A stretch of DNA of 64,000 nucleotides from Pseudorhodoplanes sinuspersici (GTDB lineage Bacteria; Pseudomonadota; Alphaproteobacteria; Rhizobiales; Xanthobacteraceae). The stretch spans positions 3,218,501-3,282,500 of the forward strand of contig NZ_CP021112.1 in NCBI RefSeq assembly GCF_002119765.1, in the 5' to 3' direction. The translations under genes and the position numbers were made by a program. A model generated the notes under the pieces. The model was not told where the DNA came from and did not search any database. It worked only from the letters and a program-made list of their open reading frames with translations. Position 1 is the stretch's first letter, and every line of letters starts with the position of its first letter. Shown piece after piece: positions 1 to 8,743 of this stretch.

Positions 1-413
1 AGGACATCCTGTTGCTCGGCAGCGTCGACGATTTTGCGGTGCTGAAGCCCGCCGGCGAGACGCTTGGCGAGCAGTTCATGTTCGTCGCTGCGCCGTCGCA
101 AGTCTATGACGTGTTGCCGGCCGGTCCTCTGAAAGAAGAGATTGGGCGCTTCCTGCCGCTGTGGCGCGCCAAGCATGGCGACCGCGACGCGTTCTGGGCC
201 GGCAAAGCCTGGGATGCGCTGATGGTCGTCAAGGCCGCGGCCGAGAAAGGCAAGAGTCTCGAAGGACCGAAGATGCGCGACGCGATCGAGACCATCACTG
301 GTTTCCAGGGCACCGGAGGCATCTACAACTTCTCGCCGACCGTGCATCAGGGCATCACCGAAAACCCGTTCTTCCTGGCCTCCATCGTCGGTGGAAAGCT
401 CCAGGTGAAATGA
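1..413 (+). CDS. Branched-chain amino acid-type ABC transporter, periplasmic binding protein (C-terminal part)
   Basis: The gene starts upstream of the window; the first complete codon is at base 3. About 136 C-terminal residues are visible. They show the type I periplasmic-binding fold end typical of LivJ/LivK-like proteins, including a segment around 'FWAGKAWDAL' and the ending 'TGIYNF'-like strand (here GGIYNFSP) followed by a short hydrophobic strand. It would bind the ligand in the periplasm and deliver it to the LivFMGH complex encoded directly downstream. Its stop overlaps the start of livF (ATGA), so it belongs to the same operon. The ligand cannot be read from this fragment; such proteins also bind aromatic acids, amides and dicarboxylates. 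Confidence 0.85.
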   Translation, partial: DILLLGSVDDFAVLKPAGETLGEQFMFVAAPSQVYDVLPAGPLKEEIGRFLPLWRAKHGDRDAFWAGKAWDALMVVKAAAEKGKSLEGPKMRDAIETITGFQGTGGIYNFSPTVHQGITENPFFLASIVGGKLQVK

Positions 414-1165
414 TGGCGCAGGCCACGGTGCAAGCCCGGACGGTGACCGGAGCGCAGCCGAAGATCCTCGACGTGGAGAACCTGTCTGCGCGCTACGGGC
501 AGGTGGTCGCGCTCCACGGCGTGAGCATCAACATTCGTGCAGGCGAGCTGGTGGCTGTGCTCGGTCCCAATGGTGCCGGCAAATCGACGCTGCTGCGTTC
601 GGTGATGGGACTGACGACATCGACAGGATCGGTGCGCTTTGACGATCAATCGTTGCCGCGCCGCGGCACATCGAGGATCGCGCGTGCCGGCGTCGTGCTG
701 GTGCCGGAAGGACGCGGCATCTTCGCGCCGATGAGCGTCGCCGAGAACCTGCAGCTTGGCGCTTACATGATCGGCGGACGCGGAACGGAGTTCGAGCGCA
801 GGCGGGACCGCGTGCTGACGCTATTTCCGCGCCTGAGGGAACGCCTCAATCAGACTTCAGGGTCGCTGTCGGGTGGCGAGCAACAGATGCTGGCTGTCGG
901 TCGCGCGATGATGGCTGAACCACGCCTGCTTCTGCTCGACGAACCGTCGCTTGGTCTTGCACCGAAGGTGACGGCGGAAATCCTGGAGACACTCGGACAG
1001 CTCAATCGCAGCGGCCTGCCGATCCTTCTCGTGGAGCAGAAGGCGCCGCTCGCGCTCAAACTCGCCAATCGCGCCTATGTCATGTCGAACGGCCGCATCT
1101 CGGCGGAAGTCGACCCTCGTGAGATCAACTCCCATGCCGACCTCGCGCAATTCTACTTCAACTAG
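410..1165 (+). CDS. livF: ABC transporter ATP-binding protein, LivF family
   Basis: This is a 251-residue ATPase of the branched-chain amino acid (HAAT) transporter family and energises import through LivH/LivM. Walker A is seen as GPNGAGKST, the signature as LSGGEQQ, Walker B as LLLLDEP, and the LivF-typical PEGRGIFAPMSV segment follows the Q-loop region. Length is normal for LivF (about 235 to 250). The ATG at 410 overlaps the upstream TGA by 4 bases, suggesting translational coupling; a second ATG follows at 413. Transcribed with the binding protein, livM, livG and livH. The order (binding protein, F, M, G, H) differs from the E. coli livKHMGF order but is common in alphaproteobacterial catabolic loci. 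Confidence 0.93.
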   Translation: MMAQATVQARTVTGAQPKILDVENLSARYGQVVALHGVSINIRAGELVAVLGPNGAGKSTLLRSVMGLTTSTGSVRFDDQSLPRRGTSRIARAGVVLVPEGRGIFAPMSVAENLQLGAYMIGGRGTEFERRRDRVLTLFPRLRERLNQTSGSLSGGEQQMLAVGRAMMAEPRLLLLDEPSLGLAPKVTAEILETLGQLNRSGLPILLVEQKAPLALKLANRAYVMSNGRISAEVDPREINSHADLAQFYFN

Positions 1166-2144
1166 TTTGGGCCGCATCCTCTCCTGGGTGCCGGCTGTGC
1201 TTGCCGTCGCGCTTGTTGGCTACGCCATTGTCGCTGGCGGTTACATCGTGACGGTGGCAGGCTTTGCGCTGATCTATGCGGTGTTTGTCACCGGCCTCAA
1301 TATCTTCATGGGTTATGCGGGACAGGCGTCTTTCGGTCAGAACGCATTCGCTGCGATTGGTGGCTATACCTCGGCGGTGCTGACCGCGACCTATGGCTGG
1401 GCGCCGGTGCCGGCGATGCTGGCCGGTATTGCCGGTGCCATCGTTTGCGCCGTGGTGATCGGCTATCCGACATTGCGGCTGAAAGGTCATTACCTGGCGA
1501 TGGCGACGCTGGCCATCGGGCTGATCGTTTATGAGACGACGGTGCATTGGCAGGCGGTCACGCAAGGCTATATGGGCATTTCCGGCATTCCGCCGCTCGG
1601 CATCGGCGATTTCGAAATCGTTTCCGATCGCGCGCAGCTCATCTTCCTGAGCATCGTTGTCGCGATCAGCATGGGCAGCGCCTGGCTCATCCGCAATTCG
1701 CGCTTTGGCCGTGCGCTGGTCGCTCTCTCCGGCAGTGAGGATGCGGCGCGCGCACTCGGAATCGACGTTGCGCGTTACAAGCTCGCGGCCTTCATCGTGT
1801 CGGCCACCTATGCATCGATCGCCGGCTCGCTGTTCGTGCATATTGTCGGCTTTGTTAGCCCGGAAGTTTTCGGCATGAATATGGTGATCCTTGGCTTCAC
1901 CATGCTTTATGTCGGCGGCATCGGCACCGTGATCGGCCCGCTGGTTGGCGCGATCGTCATCAATCTGTTGCCGGAAACGTTCCGCGTGCTGAAGGACTAT
2001 CAGGATCTCGTCTACGGCGTCGCTTTGATCCTCCTTTTGATCTACGCGCCCGGCGGCCTCGCGGCATTGACCCGTCCCTTCAAACGCAAGCAAACGGCGC
2101 CCGTGCCCGCCGTGAGGCTGGCCAGTGAGGGAGCGAAATCATGA
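1134..2144 (+). CDS. livM: ABC transporter permease, LivM family
   Basis: Inner-membrane permease of the HAAT family, about 336 residues, with roughly ten hydrophobic segments. Family landmarks are the 'YAGQASFGQNAF' segment near the N-terminus and the cytoplasmic coupling loop near 'GRALVALSGSEDAARALGI', which contacts the ATPases. I chose the ATG at 1134, which overlaps livF by 32 bases. An in-frame ATG at 1077 would overlap livF by 89 bases and adds a basic, non-conserved leader; a TTG at 1167 is also possible. It would pair with LivH to form the translocation pore. Confidence 0.9.
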   Translation: MPTSRNSTSTSLGRILSWVPAVLAVALVGYAIVAGGYIVTVAGFALIYAVFVTGLNIFMGYAGQASFGQNAFAAIGGYTSAVLTATYGWAPVPAMLAGIAGAIVCAVVIGYPTLRLKGHYLAMATLAIGLIVYETTVHWQAVTQGYMGISGIPPLGIGDFEIVSDRAQLIFLSIVVAISMGSAWLIRNSRFGRALVALSGSEDAARALGIDVARYKLAAFIVSATYASIAGSLFVHIVGFVSPEVFGMNMVILGFTMLYVGGIGTVIGPLVGAIVINLLPETFRVLKDYQDLVYGVALILLLIYAPGGLAALTRPFKRKQTAPVPAVRLASEGAKS

Positions 2145-2914
2145 ACCGGCTGAGCGTCAAAGGACTCACGAAGCGATTCGGCGGTCTTATCGCCAACGAT
2201 GCCGTGAGCTTCGATGTGCCGGCCGAAGGTGTCTTCGCGATCATCGGCCCGAATGGTGCAGGCAAGACGACGCTGTTCAACATGATTTCCGGCTTTCATG
2301 AGCCGACCGAAGGCCGCGTGATGTTCGAAGGCGAGGACATCACGGCCATGCCGCCTGAACTCATTGCCGCTCGTGGTCTCGTTCGCACATTTCAGCTCGC
2401 GCAGCTCTTCCAGGATCTCACCGTCCTCGAGAATGTGAAGGTCGGGCGGCATGTGCGCACGCGTGCAGGCCTCTTTGCCGCTTTGCTGCGTCCGGCCTGG
2501 GCACGACAGGAAGAGACGAATACCGATCGCGTCGCGCGCGAACTGATCGATTTCGTCGGCCTCGGATCGCAGGCCGAGGTGCGGGCATCAGCGTTACCCT
2601 ACGGCCAGCAGCGCCTTCTGGAGATCGCGCGCGCCCTGGCGGCCGAACCGACATTGCTGCTGCTGGATGAGCCGGCCGCGGGTCTCAATCACGACGAGAC
2701 ATCGCGGCTCTCCGAGATCATCCGCCGGGTCTCGGCCCGTGGCACGACCGTGCTGTTGATCGAGCACGATATGCAGCTTGTGATGAAAACGGCGGACTGG
2801 ATCGTCGTGCTCAATTTCGGCCGCAAGATCGCCGAAGGCACACCGGACGAGGTGCAGCGCAACCCCGGTGTGATCGAGGCCTATCTCGGCGGCGCGGAGA
2901 TGCTGCATGACTGA
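2141..2914 (+). CDS. livG: ABC transporter ATP-binding protein, LivG family
   Basis: A 257-residue ATPase and second nucleotide-binding subunit of the Liv-type importer. Walker A is GPNGAGKTT near residue 37 and Walker B is LLLLDEP. The signature region reads ALPYGQQRLLEIARAL, where the usual LSYGQQ is ALPYGQQ. The LivG-typical 'GLVRTFQLAQLFQDLTVLENV' region and the H-loop (LLIEHDM) are present. The start overlaps the livM stop by 4 bases (ATGA). Residues after the H-loop match the LivG C-terminal extension (GRKIAEGTPDEV) that contacts the permease. Confidence 0.93.
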   Translation: MNRLSVKGLTKRFGGLIANDAVSFDVPAEGVFAIIGPNGAGKTTLFNMISGFHEPTEGRVMFEGEDITAMPPELIAARGLVRTFQLAQLFQDLTVLENVKVGRHVRTRAGLFAALLRPAWARQEETNTDRVARELIDFVGLGSQAEVRASALPYGQQRLLEIARALAAEPTLLLLDEPAAGLNHDETSRLSEIIRRVSARGTTVLLIEHDMQLVMKTADWIVVLNFGRKIAEGTPDEVQRNPGVIEAYLGGAEMLHD

Positions 2915-3785
2915 CTTCGCCTATTTCGGACAGACGATCGTTAACGGGCTCAGCGTCGGCTGTATCTACGGGCTGATCGGCATCGGCTTCTGCGTGATCT
3001 ACAATGCCAGCGGCATCGTCAATTTTGCGCAAGGCGCGTTTGTGATGCTGGGCGGCATGCTGACCTATCTGTTTTTCAGTGTGTGGCATGTGCCGCTCTT
3101 CCTCGCAGCGCTGGCCGCGATTGCCGTGGTCGCTGTCACCGGCATCGTTATCGAACGCCTCGTCGTACGGCCCTTGTGGGATCGCAAGGCGACGATGTTC
3201 GTCATGATCCTTGCGACACTCGCCGTCCAGATCGTGATCGATCGCTCCACATTGCTGATTGCCGGAGACCAGCCGAAAAGCCTGCCGGTCTTTACCGATC
3301 TGCCGCCATTGCGATTTGGCGGCATTACGATCGGCTTTCAGACGCTGTGGATCATTGGCGGGTCGCTGATCCTGATTGCGGCACTGGCGTTCTTCTTCAG
3401 CAAGACATTGGTCGGCCGGGCCATGCGCGCCTGCTCGATCAATCGCGAAGCGGCGGCGCTGCAAGGCATTCCTGTCTCGCACATGCTGGCTGCATCCTTC
3501 GCACTGAGCGCTGCCCTCGGCGCCATTGCCGGCATCCTGGTCACGCCGACGCAGTTCACGGCCTACAATGTCGGCACTCCCTTTGCGATCAGCGGCTTTA
3601 TTGCGGCCATTGTTGGCGGTTTCGGTCGGCCATTTGGCGCATTTCTCGGTGGGTTGGCTCTTGGCGTGGCGCAGGCGCTTGCTGTGTACAGCCTCGGGTC
3701 CGGCCTCAAGAACGTTGCGGCGCTTTCGGTGCTGCTGATCTTCCTGTTCCTGCGTCCCAATGGAATTCTCGGAGCGGCCAAGTAA
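2907..3785 (+). CDS. livH: ABC transporter permease, LivH family
   Basis: Inner-membrane permease, 292 residues, usual LivH length, with about eight to nine hydrophobic segments. The N-terminal region (NGLSVGCIYGLIGIG), the 'IVNFAQG' motif and the late 'GGFGRPFGAFLGG' region are characteristic of LivH. The start overlaps livG by 8 bases. The downstream aldolase begins immediately after its stop with no gap, so importer and catabolic genes are probably cotranscribed. Ligand specificity resides in the binding protein and is not evident here. Confidence 0.92.
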   Translation: MTDFAYFGQTIVNGLSVGCIYGLIGIGFCVIYNASGIVNFAQGAFVMLGGMLTYLFFSVWHVPLFLAALAAIAVVAVTGIVIERLVVRPLWDRKATMFVMILATLAVQIVIDRSTLLIAGDQPKSLPVFTDLPPLRFGGITIGFQTLWIIGGSLILIAALAFFFSKTLVGRAMRACSINREAAALQGIPVSHMLAASFALSAALGAIAGILVTPTQFTAYNVGTPFAISGFIAAIVGGFGRPFGAFLGGLALGVAQALAVYSLGSGLKNVAALSVLLIFLFLRPNGILGAAK

Positions 3786-4565
3786 ATGACGAATATGCGT
3801 TACGACCCGACCACCTTCCGCGCGCGGCTTGGCCGCGGCGATATTCTCGCCGGCACCTTCATCAAGACGCCGGGCGGACATGCGGTGGAGATCATGGGCG
3901 ACCTTGGCCTCGACTTCGTGGTGATCGACGAGGAGCACGCGCCATTCGACCGGCAGGCGATTGATCAGGCGCTGGTTGCGGCACGCGCAGGGCAGATCGC
4001 CGCTCTTGTGCGCGTTGCTTCGGCGGCACCGTCCAATCTTCTGTCGGTACTAGATAGTGGCGCAACCGGCGTTCTCGTTCCCCATGTCGCGTCGGTCGAA
4101 AAGGCACGCGATGTCGTCACGAGCTGCCGCTATGTGAACGGCAAGCGCGGTTTCTCCAACTCGCCGCGTGCGGGGCGCTATGGCGGCTTGTCGCTTGGCG
4201 AACACGTCAAGCTCGGCGATGCGATCACGACCATCGTCGCCCAGATCGAGGATCCCGAAGCGATCGAACATGCCGAGGCGATCGGCCGGCTTGACGGCAT
4301 CGATGCGTTGTTCATCGGTCGCGGCGATCTTGCCGTGGCAATGGGAGAGAACTCACCGGACGCGCCATCAGTTCGCAAGGCGGCGGAGCAGGTCTGCGCA
4401 GCCGGCAAGGCGGCGGGGAAGCCGGTGATGGTCTTCGTCGGCAACGCTGCGGACGCACAGGCGATGCGTTCGATCGGCGCGACCGCCTTCATCTATTCGT
4501 CCGATCAGGGCCTGATGCGTCAGGCGGCGGCACGGGCGAAATCTGAAATCACCGCATTAACATAA
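3786..4565 (+). CDS. HpcH/HpaI family aldolase/citrate lyase-type protein
   Basis: A 259-residue class II, metal-dependent aldolase of the HpcH/HpaI family. These enzymes cleave 2-keto-3-deoxy or 4-hydroxy-2-oxo acids to pyruvate and an aldehyde. Visible landmarks are VIDEEHAPFD (early strand and catalytic loop), GVLVPHVASVEKA, the metal-ligand glutamate in QIEDPEA, and the aspartate in FIGRGDLAVAMG. Length matches HpaI and 2-keto-3-deoxy-L-rhamnonate aldolase. It starts at the base after the livH stop, so it is very likely in the transporter operon and acts on a breakdown product of the imported compound. The exact substrate cannot be assigned. Confidence 0.85.
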   Translation: MTNMRYDPTTFRARLGRGDILAGTFIKTPGGHAVEIMGDLGLDFVVIDEEHAPFDRQAIDQALVAARAGQIAALVRVASAAPSNLLSVLDSGATGVLVPHVASVEKARDVVTSCRYVNGKRGFSNSPRAGRYGGLSLGEHVKLGDAITTIVAQIEDPEAIEHAEAIGRLDGIDALFIGRGDLAVAMGENSPDAPSVRKAAEQVCAAGKAAGKPVMVFVGNAADAQAMRSIGATAFIYSSDQGLMRQAAARAKSEITALT

Positions 4566-4578
4566 AGTGGGTGCAAAG

Positions 4579-5469
4579 ATGCGTGGTAAGAATGGAGAGA
4601 TCGCGACGGGTGTGGCGATGCGCAAGGCAACGCATGCCCGGCATTATGCGCAGGATCCGCAGATCACCGATTCGGACGGGAGCAGACATTGGATCACACG
4701 TGCGGCGAATTTTCTGACCGTCGTGTCGGATGCGAAGAAGGGGGCTGTACTGGAACGGCATGGCCATCCCGACGAGTACATGCTGTTGCTGCCGCCCGGT
4801 ACAGGCGCGACGATCGAAGCAAAAGGGGAAACGATCGACGCCAAGGGCGACAGCCTGACGATCCTGCCGCCTGGCGACAGCCGCATTGTCGTGACGTCGC
4901 CTGGCACGGTGGCGCGCATCTTTTCCAGCAAGGCGGCCGACCTTGCCGCCAAGGCGGTGAACGCCGCAACCTATGCCGATGGCGCACCGGAAGTGACACC
5001 GATCGTGCCATGGCCCGATCCGGTTGGCGGCTACAAGATCCGCCATTACGATCTCACCGGCATTGCAAGCCCCGATCCAAGCCCGCTGAAGATGCGGCTA
5101 TTCCGATCGACTAATCTGATGGTCAATGTGTTCGAGCGCTGGACCAAGCGGCGTGACGAAAGCAAGCTGAGCCCGCATTCGCACGAGGATTTCGAGCAGA
5201 TTTCGCTCGGCTTGCAGGGCGGGTTTGAACATCACCTGCGCTATCCATGGGGCTCGAACAAGGGTAGTTGGCAGGCGGACGAGCACGAACGTTATGACCA
5301 GAGCCCGTCGGTTCTCGTGATCCCGCCGCGCGTGATCCATACATCGCAGGATGTCGGGGAAGGCACGACCTGGCTGATTGACGTGTTCGGGCCGCCGCGC
5401 ATGGATTTCTCGTCGCGGCCCGGCTTTGTGCTCAATGCCGCCGACTATCCGATGCCGGCCCAAAGCTGA
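4579..5469 (+). CDS. Bicupin domain protein of unknown function
   Basis: About 296 residues with two cupin barrels. The first carries ERHGHPDEYMLLLPPG, a partial metal motif. The second has a full ligand set: the HSH of SPHSHEDFEQISLGLQG, with the following glutamate/glutamine, and a later histidine in PPRVIHTSQ. This suggests one active metal site in the C-terminal barrel. Possible roles are isomerase, dioxygenase or decarboxylase; I do not recognise a characterised relative. The start is uncertain: GTG at 4567, ATG at 4579 and ATG at 4618 are all in frame, none with a strong ribosome site. It lies 13 bases after the aldolase gene, in the same direction. Confidence 0.7.
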   Translation: MRGKNGEIATGVAMRKATHARHYAQDPQITDSDGSRHWITRAANFLTVVSDAKKGAVLERHGHPDEYMLLLPPGTGATIEAKGETIDAKGDSLTILPPGDSRIVVTSPGTVARIFSSKAADLAAKAVNAATYADGAPEVTPIVPWPDPVGGYKIRHYDLTGIASPDPSPLKMRLFRSTNLMVNVFERWTKRRDESKLSPHSHEDFEQISLGLQGGFEHHLRYPWGSNKGSWQADEHERYDQSPSVLVIPPRVIHTSQDVGEGTTWLIDVFGPPRMDFSSRPGFVLNAADYPMPAQS

Positions 5470-5518
5470 AGTCTCAAGGCTGAAGCATCTTTTTTTGCTA
5501 GTAGTAAGGACGTGATTC

Positions 5519-6436
5519 GTGGCGCAGACCGCAGCAGACCAGACCATAGAAAAGCGGATCGACGCGTTGCTTGTCGGCGCCATCGATCCGCATGTGCATA
5601 GCGGTCCGTCGATCGCCCCGCGCGGCATCGATCATCTCGAATTGCTCCGCGAAACATCGGCGGCAGGATTTGCAGCAATTGTCACCAAGGATCATGACTA
5701 TAGCGGTGTCATGACCGCGGCGCTGATCGCCAAACATTATCCCGAGCTGAAGACAAAAATCTTTTCCAGCATCGTGCTCAACAATGTGGTTGGCGGCTTC
5801 AATCCTTATGCCGTCGAACATACGGCGGCGATGGGCGGCAAGATCGTCTGGTTTCCAACGCTGGCGGCAGAAAACCATCTGCGTTGGGAAAAAACGTCGA
5901 ACTGGGTTCACCCGGCATCAACGCAGAAGATGCGCCCCGCGACCGGCATTCCGGTTCTCAATCCGGACAAGACGGTCCGTGATGACGTGAAAGAAGTGAT
6001 CGACGTCATTGCCAAGAACGACATGGTGCTGGCCAGCGGCCACCTGCATATCAGCGAGACTTGGCTGGTATTCGAAGAGGCTCAGCGCCGCGGCGTGAAA
6101 CGGATCGTGCTGACGCATCCGGAAGACATTGTCGACGCATCGATGAATGACGTGTCCGGTATTGCCAAGATGGGTGCCTATGTCGAGCACTCGTTGTGCA
6201 TGTTCATCGAAGGCTCCAAATTCAAGACCTGCGAAAGCGCGGATTTGCGCAAGCATATCGATGCCGCCGGTGTCGATCAGACGATTTTGTGCTCGGATCT
6301 TGGCCAGACCGGCACGATTGGCCCAATCGAGGGCATTCGCCGCGGCATCAGGCTATGCATGGATCTTGGCTACAGCGACGACCAGATCAGAAAAATGATA
6401 TCGTCGAACACGGCCAGAATGCTGGGATTGTCGTAG
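5519..6436 (+). CDS. DUF6282-like metal-dependent hydrolase
   Basis: A 305-residue predicted cytoplasmic amidohydrolase-superfamily (TIM barrel) protein resembling DUF6282. Metal-ligand motifs are DPHVHSGPS near residue 22, VTKDHD, ASGHLHISE, LTHPED, and a late LCSDLGQ. It begins at GTG 5519, preceded by AAGGA with 8 bases spacing. It follows the bicupin in the same direction, with a 49-base gap, and is the last gene before a putative terminator and the convergent lysR gene. It probably hydrolyses a ring, lactone or amide in the pathway fed by the transporter. Function is inferred from fold and context only. Confidence 0.7.
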   Translation: MAQTAADQTIEKRIDALLVGAIDPHVHSGPSIAPRGIDHLELLRETSAAGFAAIVTKDHDYSGVMTAALIAKHYPELKTKIFSSIVLNNVVGGFNPYAVEHTAAMGGKIVWFPTLAAENHLRWEKTSNWVHPASTQKMRPATGIPVLNPDKTVRDDVKEVIDVIAKNDMVLASGHLHISETWLVFEEAQRRGVKRIVLTHPEDIVDASMNDVSGIAKMGAYVEHSLCMFIEGSKFKTCESADLRKHIDAAGVDQTILCSDLGQTGTIGPIEGIRRGIRLCMDLGYSDDQIRKMISSNTARMLGLS

Positions 6437-6453
6437 GGACCCCTCGTTGCTGT

Positions 6454-6484
6454 TCCGCATCACTTTACTGCGGACGGCTTTTTT
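6454..6484 (+). terminator. Putative rho-independent terminator
   Basis: A 6-base stem (TCCGCA at 6454-6459 with TGCGGA at 6469-6474) is followed by a GC step and six T residues (6479-6484). It lies just after the DUF6282-like gene and overlaps the last codons of the convergent lysR gene. The short stem makes it modest. Confidence 0.4.
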
Positions 6485-7706
6485 GCACCGCGGATTGTTT
6501 TCTCATGACAGTCAGAAAGTCCGACTGAAAGCTGGTCGGCAGCCAGTCCAGTCGCGTCGTGAGACCGACAATCCTTGGCGCATGCGGGACGCGAAGATTC
6601 AGCGCGGCAAGATCGGAGCGATCGTCGATGTCGATATATTCGCGCGGCAGCAGGCCGAGATGGTCGCTGACCATGAGATCGGCGATAAGCGCGCCAAGCG
6701 AATTCGTCTCGATCTGAACGCGCGGTGAGAGACGCCATTCGGCAATGATGGTGTCAAGCACAGCGCGCCGCGGCAATGCGGCGGTCGGGAAGACCCAATT
6801 GTATTTACGAAGATCGGAGGTTTTCGGGCTTGGAATTTGCGCGATCGGATGGTCTCGCCGGCAGACGATGCGGTAGGGATCATCGAACAGGTTTTCCTCG
6901 CAAAGATCATCGAATGGCGGCGGCGCACGAAGTGCGCCAAAAATCAGATCGCTGGCGCCGCTGCGAAGGCTGACCACCAGTTCGTCATAGCTGCCTTCCT
7001 GAATGACGAGCCGGGACTTGGGATGAACTCGCAGAAGTTCCTCTGCAACAATGGCAAGCAACCGCTTTGGCGCAAGCGGCAGCACGCCGATCGTCGTCTT
7101 AACCTGCGCTGAGCCTTGATGCGCCGCGAGTTCTTCGAACCCGACCGCAATTTCGACCACACTCAGGGCGAACCGCCGTGCGAGCTCCGATCCGGCCGGT
7201 GACAGGCCGATGCCGTCAAGCGTTCGGCGGTAGAGAGGCGTTTTCACCAGCCTTTCAAGATCGCGGGCCGGCCGATGCAGCGTTGGCTCGGCGACATCGA
7301 GGGCTTTTGCGGCACCGCGGAAGCTTCGGCTTTTCCAGATTGCGATCAGGCTGCGGATATGGACGTCGCTGATCTTGCGGCTCAGCCGGGTGACGGCATC
7401 GCTCTGGGCATCGGCGCCGATGGTTGCGGCGAGCGCCGCGCTCAGTTGCTGAAAGAAGCGCTGCGTCCGCCGCGCGAAGATGAGACCGTCCTGCGTTAGG
7501 AAGCTGCCGCCGGGGCGGCGTTCTAGCAGCGGCGTTCCGACCTCATCTTCAAGCGAGCGTATCGCCCGGGTCACGGCCGGCTGCGTGACATGAAGAAAAT
7601 GCGCCGCCGTGCTCATGGCCCCGGACCTGGCTACATGATCGAACGCACGCAGGCGGGCGAGGCGCGGCAGAGCGGGTTGATCCGACGGATAAGGGTTCGA
7701 ACGCAT
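6465..7706 (-). CDS. LysR-type transcriptional regulator with two N-terminal helix-turn-helix domains
   Basis: At 413 residues this is about 100 longer than a usual LysR regulator (about 300). Residues 16-75 form a standard LysR winged helix-turn-helix (LARLRAFDHVARSG, then HVTQPAVTRAIRSLEDEVG). Residues 113-172 repeat the same architecture (VHIRSLIAIWKSRSFRGAA, then AEPTLHRPARDLERLV, then GIGLSPAG). The effector domain follows from about residue 195 (TTIGVLPLAP). It is transcribed divergently from the amidohydrolase operon at 7868 and convergently to the DUF6282-like gene, so it probably controls one or both. The second helix-turn-helix may bind DNA or serve in dimerisation; this is not decidable by eye. 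Confidence 0.88.
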   Translation of the reverse strand: MRSNPYPSDQPALPRLARLRAFDHVARSGAMSTAAHFLHVTQPAVTRAIRSLEDEVGTPLLERRPGGSFLTQDGLIFARRTQRFFQQLSAALAATIGADAQSDAVTRLSRKISDVHIRSLIAIWKSRSFRGAAKALDVAEPTLHRPARDLERLVKTPLYRRTLDGIGLSPAGSELARRFALSVVEIAVGFEELAAHQGSAQVKTTIGVLPLAPKRLLAIVAEELLRVHPKSRLVIQEGSYDELVVSLRSGASDLIFGALRAPPPFDDLCEENLFDDPYRIVCRRDHPIAQIPSPKTSDLRKYNWVFPTAALPRRAVLDTIIAEWRLSPRVQIETNSLGALIADLMVSDHLGLLPREYIDIDDRSDLAALNLRVPHAPRIVGLTTRLDWLPTSFQSDFLTVMRKQSAVQKSRPQ

Positions 7707-7867
7707 AGGACCGACTTAGCAAATAATTATGGCCCACGCAGCGGTTGGAATGCCCCCTCCGCCGCAAAAAATGTTTGATGTTTTGGCAGCCCCGACCTGG
7801 GCCGGTCGCCAGGATTTCGACAGTTGCGACTTCGGCCTCGGAACGTGATGGCCAGGAGAGGGAAGCC
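7707..7867. promoter_or_regulatory. Divergent lysR / amidohydrolase control region
   Basis: This 161-base region lies between the LysR start and the amidohydrolase GTG. LysR proteins usually act from such divergent spaces. An 8-base A/T palindrome (ATAATTAT, 7723-7730) lies near the lysR start. A purine-rich AGGAGAGG precedes the GTG at 7868. No clear T-N11-A box could be chosen with confidence. Confidence 0.4.
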
Positions 7868-8743
7868 GTGAGCGACGTCATCGACATCCATACGCACGTC
7901 ATTTCTTCGGATTCGGAGCGATATCCGTTCGCGCCGCTTGGTGGCAAGCAGTCCGACTGGTCGCGCGCGCGCCCGACCAGTGCCGCGGCGCTGCTCGCGG
8001 CGATGGATGAAGCGGGGGTGGCAAAGTCCGCCGTCGTGCAGGCGTCGACCGCTTACGGTTTCGACAATTCCTATCTCGCCGATTGCGTCGCCGCCCATCC
8101 CGAGCGCTTTACCGGTGTCTTTTGCATCGACATGTTCGCTCCCGATGCCGGTGCGGAGTTCAAGCGATGGACGCAGGCGGGCCTGACAGGCATGCGTCTG
8201 TTCACCACGGGCAGCACCAGCCCGGGCCAGGCCGACTGGCTGGCCGATGAACGGACTTTCCCCGTATGGGAGCTGGCGGAAGCGGCCAGCCTGCCGGTCT
8301 GTCTGCAGATGCGCCCCGAAGGCGTTCCGGACTTGCTCAAACTGCTGGCGCGCTTTCGAAAGGTGCCGATCGTCCTCGATCACATGGCGCGTCCGGCCTT
8401 GTCTGACGGTCCGCCATATCGGGCTGCACAATGGCTCTTCGATCTCGCGGCTCATCCCAATGTCTTTCTCAAACTGACCAGCCGCACGATCGAGCAGGCC
8501 GGCACGGGCTCCTCGACCCCCGAAGCTTTCTTCCCAAAGCTGGTGGCGACATTCGGGGCCGATCGGATTGCCTGGGGGTCCAATTTTCCGGCTCATGCCG
8601 GTCCGATGTCGCATCTCCTGGAGGACGCGCAGAAATCGCTTTCGTCTCTCAGCGAAGCCGATCGCGCTCATATTTTTTCGGGCACGGCGCGCCGTCTTTA
8701 TCCCGCTCTGGTGAGCCGGCGCATGGAGAAAGCCGATGCTTGA
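7868..8743 (+). CDS. Amidohydrolase family protein (2-pyrone-4,6-dicarboxylate lactonase-like)
   Basis: A 291-residue TIM-barrel hydrolase of the amidohydrolase-2 family. The N-terminal IDIHTHV supplies two metal ligands. Later landmarks are the histidine in VLDHMARP and WGSNFPAH near the C-terminus. Relatives hydrolyse 2-pyrone-4,6-dicarboxylate or related lactones and some decarboxylate aromatic acids. I start at GTG 7868 because AGGAGAGG lies about 7 bases upstream and the reading begins right before the metal motif; the longer in-frame ORF from 7745 adds a basic non-conserved leader. It overlaps the next gene by 8 bases, so the two are coupled. Confidence 0.8.
   Translation: MSDVIDIHTHVISSDSERYPFAPLGGKQSDWSRARPTSAAALLAAMDEAGVAKSAVVQASTAYGFDNSYLADCVAAHPERFTGVFCIDMFAPDAGAEFKRWTQAGLTGMRLFTTGSTSPGQADWLADERTFPVWELAEAASLPVCLQMRPEGVPDLLKLLARFRKVPIVLDHMARPALSDGPPYRAAQWLFDLAAHPNVFLKLTSRTIEQAGTGSSTPEAFFPKLVATFGADRIAWGSNFPAHAGPMSHLLEDAQKSLSSLSEADRAHIFSGTARRLYPALVSRRMEKADA

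Noticed and set aside
2811-3938. Reverse-strand open frame of 375 codons across livH
   Set aside because: Antisense shadow of livG/livH; no recognisable motif and the forward genes are clearly conserved.
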